NCBI RefSeq assembly: GCF_000328475.2
Contig: NC_026480.1
Location: 744,001-808,000, forward strand
Length of the DNA: 64,000 nt
DNA from: Mycosarcoma maydis
Lineage: Eukaryota > Basidiomycota > Ustilaginomycetes > Ustilaginales
Direction: 5' to 3'
The translations under genes and the position numbers were made by a program. Positions 42,350 through 52,023 of this stretch are shown here, in pieces (the stretch's first letter is position 1; each line of letters starts with the position of its first letter). The notes beneath the pieces were generated by a model. That model searched no databases. It was not told where the DNA came from and saw nothing but the letters and a program-made list of their open reading frames with translations.

Positions 42350-44971
42350 CTACTGCTGCGGTTCGTCGCCCTGGCGCCACTGCACGGGCGATGCAGGCAC
42401 GCCTGCACCTCTCGAAGGGTTCTCTACTAGGACGTAGCGACGCCCAAGCCGCTTGGCTGTACTCAAAGGAGAAGGTGCAGAGACTACTTCCGCAAAGTGC
42501 GAGCCAGTCGCTGCTGGGGTATCTGCAAATGTCGTCGCAGTGGTGTCGTTCTGGCCTGCTGCAGAAGGTCTGGTGTCCGACAAGTCGTGGTGCTGTTGGG
42601 CTATTGCAGGTCGTTCCACTGCAGGTACATCAGATCTTTCCCCTACTTTGAGAACTCGCTGAGAATTACTAGCTTCAACTTCCTCATTCGCTTCTTCTCG
42701 AAGTTCATCTCCCGATGCCATCGCAGCACCCTCCAAGTGTACATTCTCATCCGACGTCGACTGTTTTCGTCTCGTCATTTCGATGCTGCCGCCTGCACCA
42801 CTGAGACGAGCCTCTTCATCATCAGGCGACCGCTGGTGCTTCGAATATTCGTCACGGAACTGCGATGCTGACTTTTCCGCTCCCACGTCTCCCTCGTCTT
42901 GATCATCTTGATCGTCTTGGTCGTCCGACTCTTCGTCGAGCGACTTCTTATGGTACAGCGTACCGGCGATCTTCGTATCGAGCGCAATCTCGACTCCGCG
43001 TCCGGTGACACGCTCCGGTTCGTGGCCCAACGAGGCAAGTACGCCATCCGCATCGGCTGTTGGCGCATCCAGGATCTTCAACTCCAATGGGCTGAACCAT
43101 CGCGGAACCAGATAGTACCTTACGGGAATGAGCAGCGTGATGAGGACGGGGAAGCCGATTCCAGCAATCGTGGCAGAGATTGCGATCGTCATGGCAGCAA
43201 AGAGCCATTGAATGCTGACGAAAAGCGCGATCTTGCTTCGACGGATGGTGTTGAGCGGTTCGTTGGGCGGAGCGAGTTGTCGATCTCTGAAGATAGCCAA
43301 GGTGCGTAGAGTGATACTGTTGCGTTCAATGGATGCCCATCCGACAAGCACAAAGATCCCTGCGAAGACGGCGCGTGGCATGGTTCCAAGGACAACGAGC
43401 AAGGGGCGTGTCATTGTTCCTAGAGTGAGCAGACCGATGATCAGATGCGAAAGCCGATTTTCAACCACGCGCACGTTGACAATGTGTTGCTGTTTGACAG
43501 TGCGCATTTTGCTTGCGCGGCGGGACAGGGTTTCGCGAGCGATGCGTTTGTCTGCGTTTGGTTTTTCGACCTGCTTATATACCGACAGTGTTTCCGTGTG
43601 AACAGGCGCCTGGGGAACTAGACCGTTGGGAGCCGGAAGACCGAGGAAGCCAGAAACGAGCGTGGTGATGCCCAGCAAGAAGAAGTCCCAGTGAAAGCCC
43701 GCTGGTTTGCGAACCGGGTAACTTCTCGCCTGGGCCATAACACTGCTGACGTTATGATCAAAGTAGAACAGCAGCATGATCAAGAAGCCGAGCGGTGCAC
43801 CAACAAAGACGTACTTGAGCTCAATGTTCCAAAAGTCGATAAACCAAGGCCTGTCCAATGTGGGGAAAAACGCTTTGGTGATGGGAACTCGTTCGACCGG
43901 AACACGCTGCAACGAGTTCTTGGGAAAGTGGCTGAAGCCGGTCCAGAAGATGCAGCCAGCAGCAAAGGCGTACCCAGCAACAAAGTTTCGAACCTTAAAG
44001 GGTAGATAAGTCGTATTGCCCACCTTGGCGACCAAGTATACGGACACAGTGAAGAGGATAGCGATCGTGACGGAGAGCCAGCCGGTTGCGTTGTCGAGCG
44101 GAAGCGGCTCGAACTCTTCGATGAGCAGCTCGATTCCCTTTTGGATGTAGATGACACCCACGTAGAAGCCGAACGTTTCCGAAGTCATGTCGGTGATGAA
44201 GCGGGTAAAGTCGCAGACGTTAAAGATGGCGACAATGAAGTGGAAGCCAGCTGCCCAGATCAACGACCAGGCCTGTATCCTAAGGTAACTGAGTTGATCA
44301 AAGCCATAATAGCCGACGAAAATGTTGTACTGGGTGTAGTTGACGAGGTTGATTAGACCGGTGACGCCGACAAATGTCAAAGGCTGAACAGAGAAGATGG
44401 AAAAGACAATAGCAGCGAGCGCTGAAGCCAAAATGACCTCATTAACACCGTATGATCCGCCGGTGCGGTAGTTCATATCAAGGACGTAGGCAATGGCAGG
44501 CATGAGGTTGATGAAGTACATGCGGATGATACTGTTCACCACGAACCACCAGTTTTTGGGCTCAAAGCCCTCAATCCAATCGCTGGCGAGATACGGTTTG
44601 CGGCGTCGAAGGTCGTACCACATGCCGCGGAAGGGCATCAGCTCATACGCCCAGGACCTTTGCGACCATGGCTTGTCGCCGTTGAAAAGCGGATACGTGA
44701 CTGGAGCGCGACGCTCCTTCATGGTGTCGGATGGTGCATGGTCGCTTCTACTGCGAGATGCGTTCCTGACGTTATTGTCCTCTTCTGTGTTAGATGCCCT
44801 TGCACCTGGGTTTCGATTGGTAAGTGCATTGTTCGATACGGTCTGTGAGGAGGATCCCAAAGTGATGGTGCCGACATCTTGGGAATTGCGTGTTGTACTG
44901 GTAGTGCTGCCTTCTTGCCGCTGTTGTACAGAGCTCAGTGGTGGGGCCGAGCCTGCGTCGAGTGAGTTCAT
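42350..44971 (-). CDS. BOR1: BOR1-type borate/anion transporter (SLC4 family)
   Basis: Plasma-membrane transporter of the HCO3-/anion-exchanger family; yeast and plant BOR1 proteins export borate. The 873-residue product has a polar N-terminus, then PFRGMWYDLRRRKPYLASDW and about 12-14 membrane segments from about 130 to 640. Family landmarks include LMPAIAYVLDMNYRTGGSYG, VFSIFSVQPLTFVGVTGLI and LGLPAPNGLVPQAPVHTETL. The last 230 residues are an acidic, Ser-rich cytosolic tail with Asp/Gln repeats (DDQDDQDDQDEGD), longer than in yeast Bor1 (576 residues). The start ATG follows a repeat-free leader. Substrate assignment is by family only. Confidence 0.92.
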   Translation of the reverse strand: MNSLDAGSAPPLSSVQQRQEGSTTSTTRNSQDVGTITLGSSSQTVSNNALTNRNPGARASNTEEDNNVRNASRSRSDHAPSDTMKERRAPVTYPLFNGDKPWSQRSWAYELMPFRGMWYDLRRRKPYLASDWIEGFEPKNWWFVVNSIIRMYFINLMPAIAYVLDMNYRTGGSYGVNEVILASALAAIVFSIFSVQPLTFVGVTGLINLVNYTQYNIFVGYYGFDQLSYLRIQAWSLIWAAGFHFIVAIFNVCDFTRFITDMTSETFGFYVGVIYIQKGIELLIEEFEPLPLDNATGWLSVTIAILFTVSVYLVAKVGNTTYLPFKVRNFVAGYAFAAGCIFWTGFSHFPKNSLQRVPVERVPITKAFFPTLDRPWFIDFWNIELKYVFVGAPLGFLIMLLFYFDHNVSSVMAQARSYPVRKPAGFHWDFFLLGITTLVSGFLGLPAPNGLVPQAPVHTETLSVYKQVEKPNADKRIARETLSRRASKMRTVKQQHIVNVRVVENRLSHLIIGLLTLGTMTRPLLVVLGTMPRAVFAGIFVLVGWASIERNSITLRTLAIFRDRQLAPPNEPLNTIRRSKIALFVSIQWLFAAMTIAISATIAGIGFPVLITLLIPVRYYLVPRWFSPLELKILDAPTADADGVLASLGHEPERVTGRGVEIALDTKIAGTLYHKKSLDEESDDQDDQDDQDEGDVGAEKSASQFRDEYSKHQRSPDDEEARLSGAGGSIEMTRRKQSTSDENVHLEGAAMASGDELREEANEEVEASNSQRVLKVGERSDVPAVERPAIAQQHHDLSDTRPSAAGQNDTTATTFADTPAATGSHFAEVVSAPSPLSTAKRLGRRYVLVENPSRGAGVPASPVQWRQGDEPQQ

Positions 44972-45477
44972 GCTTGCTGCGACCTAGAGAGGATGCTGAT
45001 TCTAGAAGTATTGGGCTGCTAAAGTTCTAGAAGAGTCTTGAATGGACGTTTAGAGCGATTATCTCTCAGCAACTCGATCGAGCGATTTTCATGATGCTAG
45101 CAAATAGTTCGCAGGGGATGTCGAGAGTGATGGTGTTGGAAGGAGGGCAGAGAAGAGAAGCAGCAGACTCTGTTCAAGTAGGACACTATTTTACAGCGCC
45201 TTGTGTCCATCGAGCAACAGCTTCCGTTATGTGGGCGACGGATCATGTATCGGCGATGCTGGTCCTCCAATTGTTCGAGCAAGTCGCGGCCCAATCCGAT
45301 ACCGATGCCACTAGGATCCGAGCACGGCAGAAGGCCTGTGGGTTGGTGGATGTCGAGGATGTATATGCCTTTCTTGTAAGTTAACGACTGGTTTCGGTGG
45401 TTAGTCGAGGTAGGGATCGGGATCGCAAGCGCTTTCAGTTTACTTGGCTCGCTTGCGCCTGCGTCGGTTGGCACAAA

Positions 45478-45672
45478 CAATCACGAACAACAATCACGAA
45501 TCACGAATCACGAATCATAGAAATCAAGAATCGTGAATCACAATCGTGAATCACAATCGTGAATCACGAATAATTGTCGTATGTCCTTTTTCCAAATGCC
45601 AACGTCAGTCGTGAATCGTGAATCGTGAATGATAACGTACTGTATTTCAACATTCACGATTGTTTGCCACAC
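45478..45672. repeat. Dense cluster of AATCACGAATCACGAAT-type motifs
   Basis: At least twelve copies of TCACGA or TCGTGA in under 200 bases. They appear as direct repeats (AATCACGAATCACGAATC at about 45490-45515), as alternating forms (ATCGTGAATCAC repeated three times at about 45530-45570), and as GTCGTGAATCGTGAATCGTG at about 45609-45628. The two forms are reverse complements, so the cluster can fold into several short hairpins. Confidence 0.85.
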
Positions 45673-46195
45673 ATGCGTGTGATGACATCAATTCGTGATT
45701 GGCAGTTACAAGATGCCTTGACTGACACGTGAGCGTGTTCTTGTCGACCTGAAGTTATGCGTAGCATACTCAGCGACCCGGCCACCACGCTTTCGACGCG
45801 ATATACCAGCGACTCACGTCCTTCAAACAGGATCTAAACCAGCCAAAGTTTGCTATAGCGGCGAGTACGTAGTACCCGAGAGCACGCTTTCCTGTACTCC
45901 TGTACGTGGTGCACCGCTGTCGCCCAGCCCATAACCTTCCCACTCCATCACTCCCATCTAACACACCATGACCAACTCACTTCAGACAATAATGTCAGGC
46001 AGCACGGCCTGTCGGCCGAGACATCGTTCGGAACCTCTTGCCTTACTCATGCATCATGAATGAGCAGGGGCGGATTTGACCGTACATCACATTGCCCCCC
46101 TATTTGACCTACCTACCTTCCGTTGTATCTTCGATTCTTGACTCGCGCATAAGCCTCTTTAGGCTTGGGTCGGTGTATGAATTTAAGTAAAAAGC

Positions 46196-46240
46196 TAAAA
46201 AAAATAAAAATAAGAATAAAAATAAAATAAAAATAAACCC
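46196..46240. repeat. A-rich tract (AAAAATAAAAATAAG-like)
   Basis: About 45 bases of nearly pure A with spaced T, followed by CCCCCCC. It could be a simple sequence or the degenerate tail of a retroposed element; no target-site duplication or open reading frame is visible. Confidence 0.8.
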
Positions 46241-46791
46241 CCCCAAATGAATTTGAAATCCCGAGCTTAAGTTAACCCACAAGACTGGTGTCTCGTGGCT
46301 GCCATTCGTGGCTTCCATGATGTGTTTGATTTTGATTTGCCAAAGATGGAAGAGCATGCATGTACTCGACGATCGCAACCCGAACCCTTAGGGCCAGTCA
46401 TGAGTGTCTTTTGCCCTGTGGATTTGCTGACGCCTGGTCAATTTACAGCGCCGGTCAACTCACGACAGTGTGTACTGTACTACACTACTGTACGAGCTAA
46501 CTTAAGTGCCCTTGCGTCACAATGTGACTTATGCCGATTCCTGCGGCGATCCCGTCGCCGTTACCGATTCCGATCCCGATCCCGATTCCGAACGCGCAGT
46601 CATCTTCGCATGCTGCTGTACAGTACAGTCACAAACAAAAGGAGAGCATTTTACTTTCAAGCATACTGTGGAGAGAAGACGAAAGTACACCAACATAATC
46701 AGAGGCGGGTGTACTGAATACAAGATATCGTGTATCAACGAGGTGTCTGTCACGATCGGTTTCTATTAGCTGTTGCGACGAGGGACGAGTG

Positions 46792-49419
46792 CTACTTGCG
46801 ACCTTTCTTGTAATCTTGATCGCCCTTTCGGTCCCACGTGGGAGCCTCCTTCTCTTCAGGCTGTGTCTCGTCCCACAGCCCGCTCTTTGCGATTTTAGCA
46901 CGCAGCTTCTCGCGGCGTCTCTCTTCGTCGTTGACAGCCTGGCTGACAGAGGCGGCATCCACATCCTTGTCGCCACTCTGCGTTTCGATCTGCGACTGAG
47001 AGTTCGCCTTCCTCTTTCGGCTGCTGCTAATAGACGACGAGGACAGCGGCGCGCTGGCCATGTCGATCGATTCGTTGTTCATCTTGCGCGATGCGGTGGA
47101 TGCAGCGGTGACATCGGAAACATCTTTGATCTCGAACGTGTCATCCTGTTGATGCGAAGCGTAGCCGCTGCGTTTCCAGAAGATAGGCTTCTGCCCTTTG
47201 AGCGCCTTCCGCATAGGCTTAGCGAAAACACCGAGGTTCTCGGCCCGTTCCTTGTCGGGGTCGTTCTCCTTGTCGTAATAGTACCAGCATTCGAGGGGGT
47301 TGCCCGAGGCATCCTTACCGGCACGTTGGATGACACCGAACATCGGAGACGACTGAAGCACCACTTCAAGATGCTCCCTCCACGCCTTGCGAGCAATCGA
47401 GGCCCACCGCTCGTTCGAGTCGCTGCTGATGGGCCAGCCTTCGACCACGCAGCCGTGCTGCAAAGTAGCGGCGCCCGGAAGCTTTCGCTTAGAAGGACTG
47501 AAAGCAACAGAATGCTCGCCCGCTTCGCCTCTCATCAGGCTAGGAGTGGTGGTGAGTACCGATCGTACCGCCTCCGAAGCACTGATGGTGGCAGTGCGGT
47601 GGAAAACAATCGCTCCAGCAAGAAGTCCCGGAAGATCGTAGGTGGGGGCAAGCTGTCGGACGCAGTTGCGGGCAAGCGATTGCAGCTCTTGAACCGATGA
47701 GCCGAGCATGGGAGAGCTAGGTGCTGGGCTGTTGCTCGCAGACCTTCGTGCGGCGCTGCGAACATTGGCGAGGCTGGCAGCGGGAGGAGGCATCTTCGTC
47801 TGAGATTCGGTAAGCCCATCCGTCACGGTTGGTTTGGACAAAATGTCAGCGTTGCTGCTGTCGCACGTAGTTGCACGCCTTCGTGTAGCTGATGCAGGCG
47901 ATCCTGGTGCTTGCTGGGGGGCAACGCCAGAGTTGCCAATCTGCTCATTCACGATGCCTGAATCAAGGTCAGAAAGAGAGCTGCTGTCGTCATCATTGTC
48001 CGCAACGACGTCGGTGGCGGGCTTACGAGTCACCAGCAGCGTTTTGGGGGTAGCGTCGCGCTCGGCAGGAATATAATCTTCATCGTCGCTCTCGTCGTCT
48101 TGATCGTCGTCATCGTCGTCATCGTCCATCGGACCGATACCATCGTCACCTACTTCCTGATCGCTGTCGCCAGCTCGTACTCGTCGGTCGTTAAGTGGAC
48201 CGGCTACCAGACCTCTGCTGTGACGATTGACCGGGGTGGGTGAGCTGGTGATCTCGTCCTCCACCTCTTCCTCATCGCCTGCCTGCGTTGACAGCTTGGG
48301 AACAGCTTTGCGCTTGCTCGGCGAAACCAGACCAAACATGCGAGGTGGCGAGCTCGCAGGAGGTGAGCTAGTGGCAACGCTTGCCTCGATTCGACTCCTC
48401 TCTTCCGATGATGAGGCCTTTCCTTTCTTGACGGGCGATGTGATCCTCTGTGTCCACTCCTGCACGCGTGTCTGCATCGATTTGAGCGGAGATGGTTGAG
48501 GTTCGCCCCTTGAGGGAACATGCTGGAAGCGGCACTTGACACCGAAAAAGTCGATCAGGGTCTTGCCTGATGTAAGCCGCAACACTTGGCCCTCGCGACG
48601 CCGTTTTCCATCTACGATAAGACCATTCTGACCGACGACGCGGACGATGAAGGTTCCATGCGAGTTGGTGGCATCGGGAGCATTCCTAGTCGCGAGCTTG
48701 GAAGCGGTAGGAGAGCCTTTAGGAGTAAAGCTCGAAGCGCTGGCCTTGCTGTTTGAAACTGGACGCGTGATAAAAGGGATCCATTCGACGATGGCGTGAA
48801 TGCGCGAGACGTGGCGCGCCTCATTAGGCAGATTGACGCGTAGAATCTTCTTGGATCCCAGCCCTTGCATCGAGGTAGGAATATCGGCGACTGAAGACGC
48901 ACTGGAAGCATGAGGCTGACCAGAGGGCTTGGATCGACCAATGACCAAGCTGACCTTCTTGTTTCCCAAGAGAAGATTGGACACTGCATCCGCATCGGCC
49001 TCGCATTCTGGATTCTCGACAAGCCCCAGGGTCTGTGCATCGTTGTCCGAGGCTGCTCGATCAAGAATGACTGGGCTCTGCACAAGAACAAGATTTCCAA
49101 CAGGAGTGGTGGATGCTGGGAGAAGACGCTGTTGCTTGACAGGAGAAAGTCCAAGCGCTCGCTGATGCGTCGGCGCGATCGGCGACGAGAAGAAAACGGA
49201 TGAAGCTGGAGGTGAAGAGGGAGGAGGCGTAGCGCCGGCATTTTCTCTCGCGTCTTGGAATGCTTTGGCCCTGCATCCGGCAATGTTGAGATCAAGTGGC
49301 GTCAAGGGGCGTGACTGGGCCGATGCAAGTGCCTTTTCTTTCTTAAATGCCTTGACGGGCGACGATCCGGCCATGGGAGGATCCGACGACGGTGCTGGCG
49401 TGGGAAGATCGTGCATCAT
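46792..49419 (-). CDS. FHA-domain nuclear protein, Tos4/Plm2-like
   Basis: A 875-residue product (two adjacent ATGs, MMHDLPTP). Pro/Ser-rich N-terminus (about 1-100), then a split FHA domain at about 110-297: SLVIGRSKPSG, ILRVNLPNEARHVSRIHAIV (the RHVSRIHA phosphothreonine-binding core) and NGLIVDGKRRREGQVLRL ... IDFFGVKCRF. The rest is acidic (a run of 18 Asp-dominated residues near 435) and Ser-rich with basic nuclear-localisation-like clusters. The C-terminus (about 570-680; SLARNCVRQLAPTYDLPGLL, then LECWYYYDKENDPDKER) looks folded and resembles fungal Tos4/Plm2-type regulators, G1/S chromatin-associated checkpoint factors. The assignment to that group is moderate; the FHA domain itself is clear. 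GACGCGAAG and GACGCGCAC sequences upstream (about 49557 and 49831) could be cell-cycle elements. Confidence 0.8.
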   Translation of the reverse strand: MMHDLPTPAPSSDPPMAGSSPVKAFKKEKALASAQSRPLTPLDLNIAGCRAKAFQDARENAGATPPPSSPPASSVFFSSPIAPTHQRALGLSPVKQQRLLPASTTPVGNLVLVQSPVILDRAASDNDAQTLGLVENPECEADADAVSNLLLGNKKVSLVIGRSKPSGQPHASSASSVADIPTSMQGLGSKKILRVNLPNEARHVSRIHAIVEWIPFITRPVSNSKASASSFTPKGSPTASKLATRNAPDATNSHGTFIVRVVGQNGLIVDGKRRREGQVLRLTSGKTLIDFFGVKCRFQHVPSRGEPQPSPLKSMQTRVQEWTQRITSPVKKGKASSSEERSRIEASVATSSPPASSPPRMFGLVSPSKRKAVPKLSTQAGDEEEVEDEITSSPTPVNRHSRGLVAGPLNDRRVRAGDSDQEVGDDGIGPMDDDDDDDDQDDESDDEDYIPAERDATPKTLLVTRKPATDVVADNDDDSSSLSDLDSGIVNEQIGNSGVAPQQAPGSPASATRRRATTCDSSNADILSKPTVTDGLTESQTKMPPPAASLANVRSAARRSASNSPAPSSPMLGSSVQELQSLARNCVRQLAPTYDLPGLLAGAIVFHRTATISASEAVRSVLTTTPSLMRGEAGEHSVAFSPSKRKLPGAATLQHGCVVEGWPISSDSNERWASIARKAWREHLEVVLQSSPMFGVIQRAGKDASGNPLECWYYYDKENDPDKERAENLGVFAKPMRKALKGQKPIFWKRSGYASHQQDDTFEIKDVSDVTAASTASRKMNNESIDMASAPLSSSSISSSRKRKANSQSQIETQSGDKDVDAASVSQAVNDEERRREKLRAKIAKSGLWDETQPEEKEAPTWDRKGDQDYKKGRK

Positions 49420-49963
49420 TAGGTCGGCTGATGTCGGCTGGTGTCGAAGTCGAAGAGGTGCAAGAACTTAGCTTTGATGTTCGACCTGAGTCAATTCCTG
49501 CGAAGACCGTCTCGGCGCCGAGACAGAACGCGGGTCAAATCGAGACAAGAGGCTGGACGCGAAGCGGGCGCGTCGCAGTGGTACCGGTAAAGGCTAGAAC
49601 AAGAAGTACAGCAGTGCGATGTGGTCTTGAGGATGTCTTTGGAGCTCGGGCGGTATTGGAGTCGGTGATAGAGTGGTGGCTCAAAGCAAGTTGGGTCAGG
49701 GCTTGCTCAACAATTCACGATTGCCTTGCTCCCTTGTTCCACACCTTGACAAGACTCACGCTGGGACTTGTGTCACAGAGTCGCGGGTCGAGAACGCCAA
49801 CACGTCGTCTAGCCCGTCTGCAGCCTTTCAAGACGCGCACATTTGGACATGAGGAGAGGCCGAAAGCGCAAAAAATGTCACACTCGCGACTGCGACACGC
49901 ACACTTCACGCGACCGCGTTCTGCCGCCGAATTTTGGCGTATAGCGTATTCCTCCACTCAAAC

Positions 49964-50000
49964 ACGCACACGCACACGCACACGCGATTTTTTTTTTTGG
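49964..50000. repeat. (ACACGC)n microsatellite plus poly-T
   Basis: Four copies of a 6-base ACACGC unit followed by an uninterrupted run of T of about a dozen bases. Confidence 0.9.
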
Positions 50001-50067
50001 TCGACGAATCGATATAGCAACACAATCACGAATGCTAACATTTTCAATTCGTGATTTTTTCAAAAGG

Positions 50068-50107
50068 CACGAGTCACGAGTCACGAGTCACGAGTCACAG
50101 TCACAGT
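50068..50107. repeat. 7-bp tandem repeat (CACGAGT)4 plus (CACAGT)2
   Basis: Four perfect CACGAGT units followed by two CACAGT units. It is a tandem form of the dispersed TCACGA family, suggesting local expansion of that motif. Confidence 0.9.
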
Positions 50108-50383
50108 GTCAGCTCGCATCGCCAATCGTGAATACCTTCACGCTTCCATGTACAGTAAATCATCACAGACGATCACGAGCGGGGCGCGACGAAGAAGTGC
50201 AGTGCAAGAACCGAATAGGATTGAAGAAATGATACGAATGAACGAAAAATGTGAATGCTAGGTGGGCCCCAAACACGAGAAAGGAACACTGCAAGGAAGG
50301 ACAGGGTCGAAAGTCTACCAAGGGGAACGAAAGTAAGTATGCACGCATATGCTCTGCCTGGCTAGTTGCCAATTACGATACCA

Positions 50384-51640
50384 TCACATGTCAGATGTCG
50401 CTGCTGTGTCAGAAGAGCCGAAGGCACCACCCGAAGCAGGTGGGCTCTGTTGCTGCCCAGGAACTAGCGTCTGGTATTGTTGAGGAGCCAACTGCTGCTG
50501 TTGTGGTATCAATTGAGGGGCGATCGGCTGTGCGGCACCCTGCTGTGCGCTCCAAGCTTGCAGCGCAGCATTTGGATCGGGCGAGTTCAAGATCTGGCTT
50601 GCGGCATCACCATATTGAGCCAACAGCTGTTGCTGCTGCTGCGGCGACATTGTGTTCCACTTTGCCAAGGCCTGCTGAACCTCGGGCGAGTCGCCCGACA
50701 TATTGCCATTGCGATCGAGTGGAAGGTGAACCGGCGCCTGCTTATCACTCGATTCCGACGAATTATTGTCGCCTCCACCATATTTAAAGGGCATTCCTGT
50801 CTTGGGGTTAACCTGTTCACCAGTCCCTGAGTCGTAGTACATGTTGGTGGTGGCGTCAACAAGAACGAGATTGCCCGTAATCGGGTTGAAAAGCTGTCCA
50901 TTGGCACCAGTATCGATGGCGTTCCCCACTGCAGAAGCAGCGTCGCCGGCCGAGTGATATTGACCATTCCATTGATCCTTGAGCGCCTGGAGCTTTTCTT
51001 TATGGATATTGTGGAGGTAGATGGCCGTGATGAGTAGGGTGGCGCCAACAGCCATAGTACCCGATGTTGTCATCGACGGTAGCAGCGAAGTCACTCCACT
51101 CATACCTCGCTTTTCCAGAGACTGATCGTTGCTTCCAGATCGCTTTGAAAGCTCAACACTCGAAGTTTTGCTGAGATGCTCTTGATTGATGTTTTCCCTC
51201 ACGGCCGCAAGCAACTGTCGGTCCTGAGGCTGGATTGAGGTCAACATGTACAGCAAAGAAGTCAGCTCTCGCACACACTTGCTTCGGAAGCCGAGGCCTG
51301 TACTTACCGCATCTCTGTCTTTGCTAGCACGCTTCTGCATCGGTGCAGCACCACCAGCACCTCCACCAACAGAGACACCAGCATCAGCCAGCTCCTGCTC
51401 CGAACATTGATGAAGGGGCGGAGGATGGTTCAGGTCGACGCGCGTGTATGTCGACTTGTTCCACAACACACCACGGAAATCTCGGATGATCGGCTCGCCA
51501 TACATGTCGCAGACACTTGTGGGTGTGAGACCATACTCGTTGTCTGGTGTCGTATTGGGTCGTGTAGGATGAGCGTACGCGCCGAGTCCGAGAACAAGAG
51601 CTACCAGGGCGCCCACGCCTAGAGCTCCCTTGGCCGCCAT
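50384..51640 (-). CDS. Predicted secretory membrane protein with Lys-Arg sites, Gln-rich C-terminus
   Basis: Not recognised. From ATG 51640 the 418-residue product starts MAAKGALGVGALVALVLGLG, a signal-peptide or membrane segment followed by AYAHPT. It has three Kex2-like sites (QKRAS, LSKRSG, LEKRGM), a second hydrophobic stretch (TMAVGATLLITAIYLHNIH, about 205), the Tyr/Gly segment TNMYYDSGTGEQVNPKTGMPF split across about 265-285, and a Gln-rich tail. A 78-base in-frame stretch (51230-51307) has perfect intron borders (GTAAGT, internal CTGAC, CCAG), so about 26 residues may be spliced out. The frame is open 39 codons above the ATG and can be joined in phase to the gene at 52024-53559 through a 35-base exon. 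It may therefore be the 3' half of one larger gene. Confidence 0.6.
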   Translation of the reverse strand: MAAKGALGVGALVALVLGLGAYAHPTRPNTTPDNEYGLTPTSVCDMYGEPIIRDFRGVLWNKSTYTRVDLNHPPPLHQCSEQELADAGVSVGGGAGGAAPMQKRASKDRDAVSTGLGFRSKCVRELTSLLYMLTSIQPQDRQLLAAVRENINQEHLSKTSSVELSKRSGSNDQSLEKRGMSGVTSLLPSMTTSGTMAVGATLLITAIYLHNIHKEKLQALKDQWNGQYHSAGDAASAVGNAIDTGANGQLFNPITGNLVLVDATTNMYYDSGTGEQVNPKTGMPFKYGGGDNNSSESSDKQAPVHLPLDRNGNMSGDSPEVQQALAKWNTMSPQQQQQLLAQYGDAASQILNSPDPNAALQAWSAQQGAAQPIAPQLIPQQQQLAPQQYQTLVPGQQQSPPASGGAFGSSDTAATSDM

Positions 51641-51838
51641 CTTGCCAAGACCTGGGCCTGCTTTCGTAGCGGTACCACTGAGCGCCCCAGGGTTGGCCTG
51701 ATTTGGCCCTCGGAGAAGGGCAAGCTGTGCTTGTTCACGCAAAGCGGGGCTTGAAGCTCTGTTGTTTATTAAGCAAGGCTTACGGTGAGCATGTTGATGG
51801 ATCTATAAAACTGCTGGGGCTGATGGCTGGTCACTCAC

Positions 51839-51873
51839 TGGAAGGCTGCATTAGCGTAGTCACGCTTGTCGAG
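51839..51873 (-). other. Candidate 35-base micro-exon between two secreted-protein ORFs
   Basis: On the minus strand a classic acceptor (TGTGCTTCCACAG) precedes 35 bases encoding LDKRDYANAAF and two bases of a Gln codon, followed by the donor GTGAGT. Upstream, a GTATGA donor at 52029 ends the first ORF in phase 0. Downstream, an ACAACAG acceptor at 51759-51760 would continue in the frame of the second ORF. If the donor is not used, the exon reads CAG then TGA, giving the first protein a spliced C-terminus. The encoded Lys-Arg fits the Kex2-like sites on both sides. Confidence 0.5.
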
Positions 51874-52023
51874 CTGTGGAAGCACAGATGAGTAACAGGC
51901 AGAAGAGCAGATGGACAACATCAGAATTTGTCATTCGAGAAACGAGGAAACAGCGCGACGTGACAGCAGTTGTGAGGCGGCTGGTACAGCCGATGTTGAA
52001 TGGGGACAGGGGCAAAAGGAAAG

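Larger units (their letters stand above)
44972..46791. other. Intergenic region, 1.8 kb, repeat-rich
   Basis: No supported gene. It holds the densest TCGTGA/TCACGA cluster of the window (45478-45672), an A-rich tract (46196-46240) followed by a C7 run, and a CCGATT/CCGATC hexamer repeat (about 46555-46600). Two opposed frames near 45091-45480 overlap each other and lack homology. Confidence 0.6.
49420..50383. other. Intergenic region with simple repeats
   Basis: About 960 bases without a supported gene between the FHA gene (diverging away) and the 3' end of the next minus-strand gene. It contains the CACACG microsatellite with a poly-T run and the CACGAGT repeat listed separately, plus scattered TCGTGA motifs. 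Confidence 0.6.

Noticed and set aside
45091..45480. Opposed frames of 97 and 127 codons upstream of BOR1
   Set aside because: They overlap on opposite strands; neither resembles a known protein and both adjoin repeat DNA. The plus-strand one starts with ATG and ends in a plausible helical segment, so it is not fully excluded.
46789..47700. 303-codon plus-strand frame opposite the FHA gene
   Set aside because: It is antisense to a well-supported coding region and its Arg/Leu-rich composition is typical of a shadow frame.
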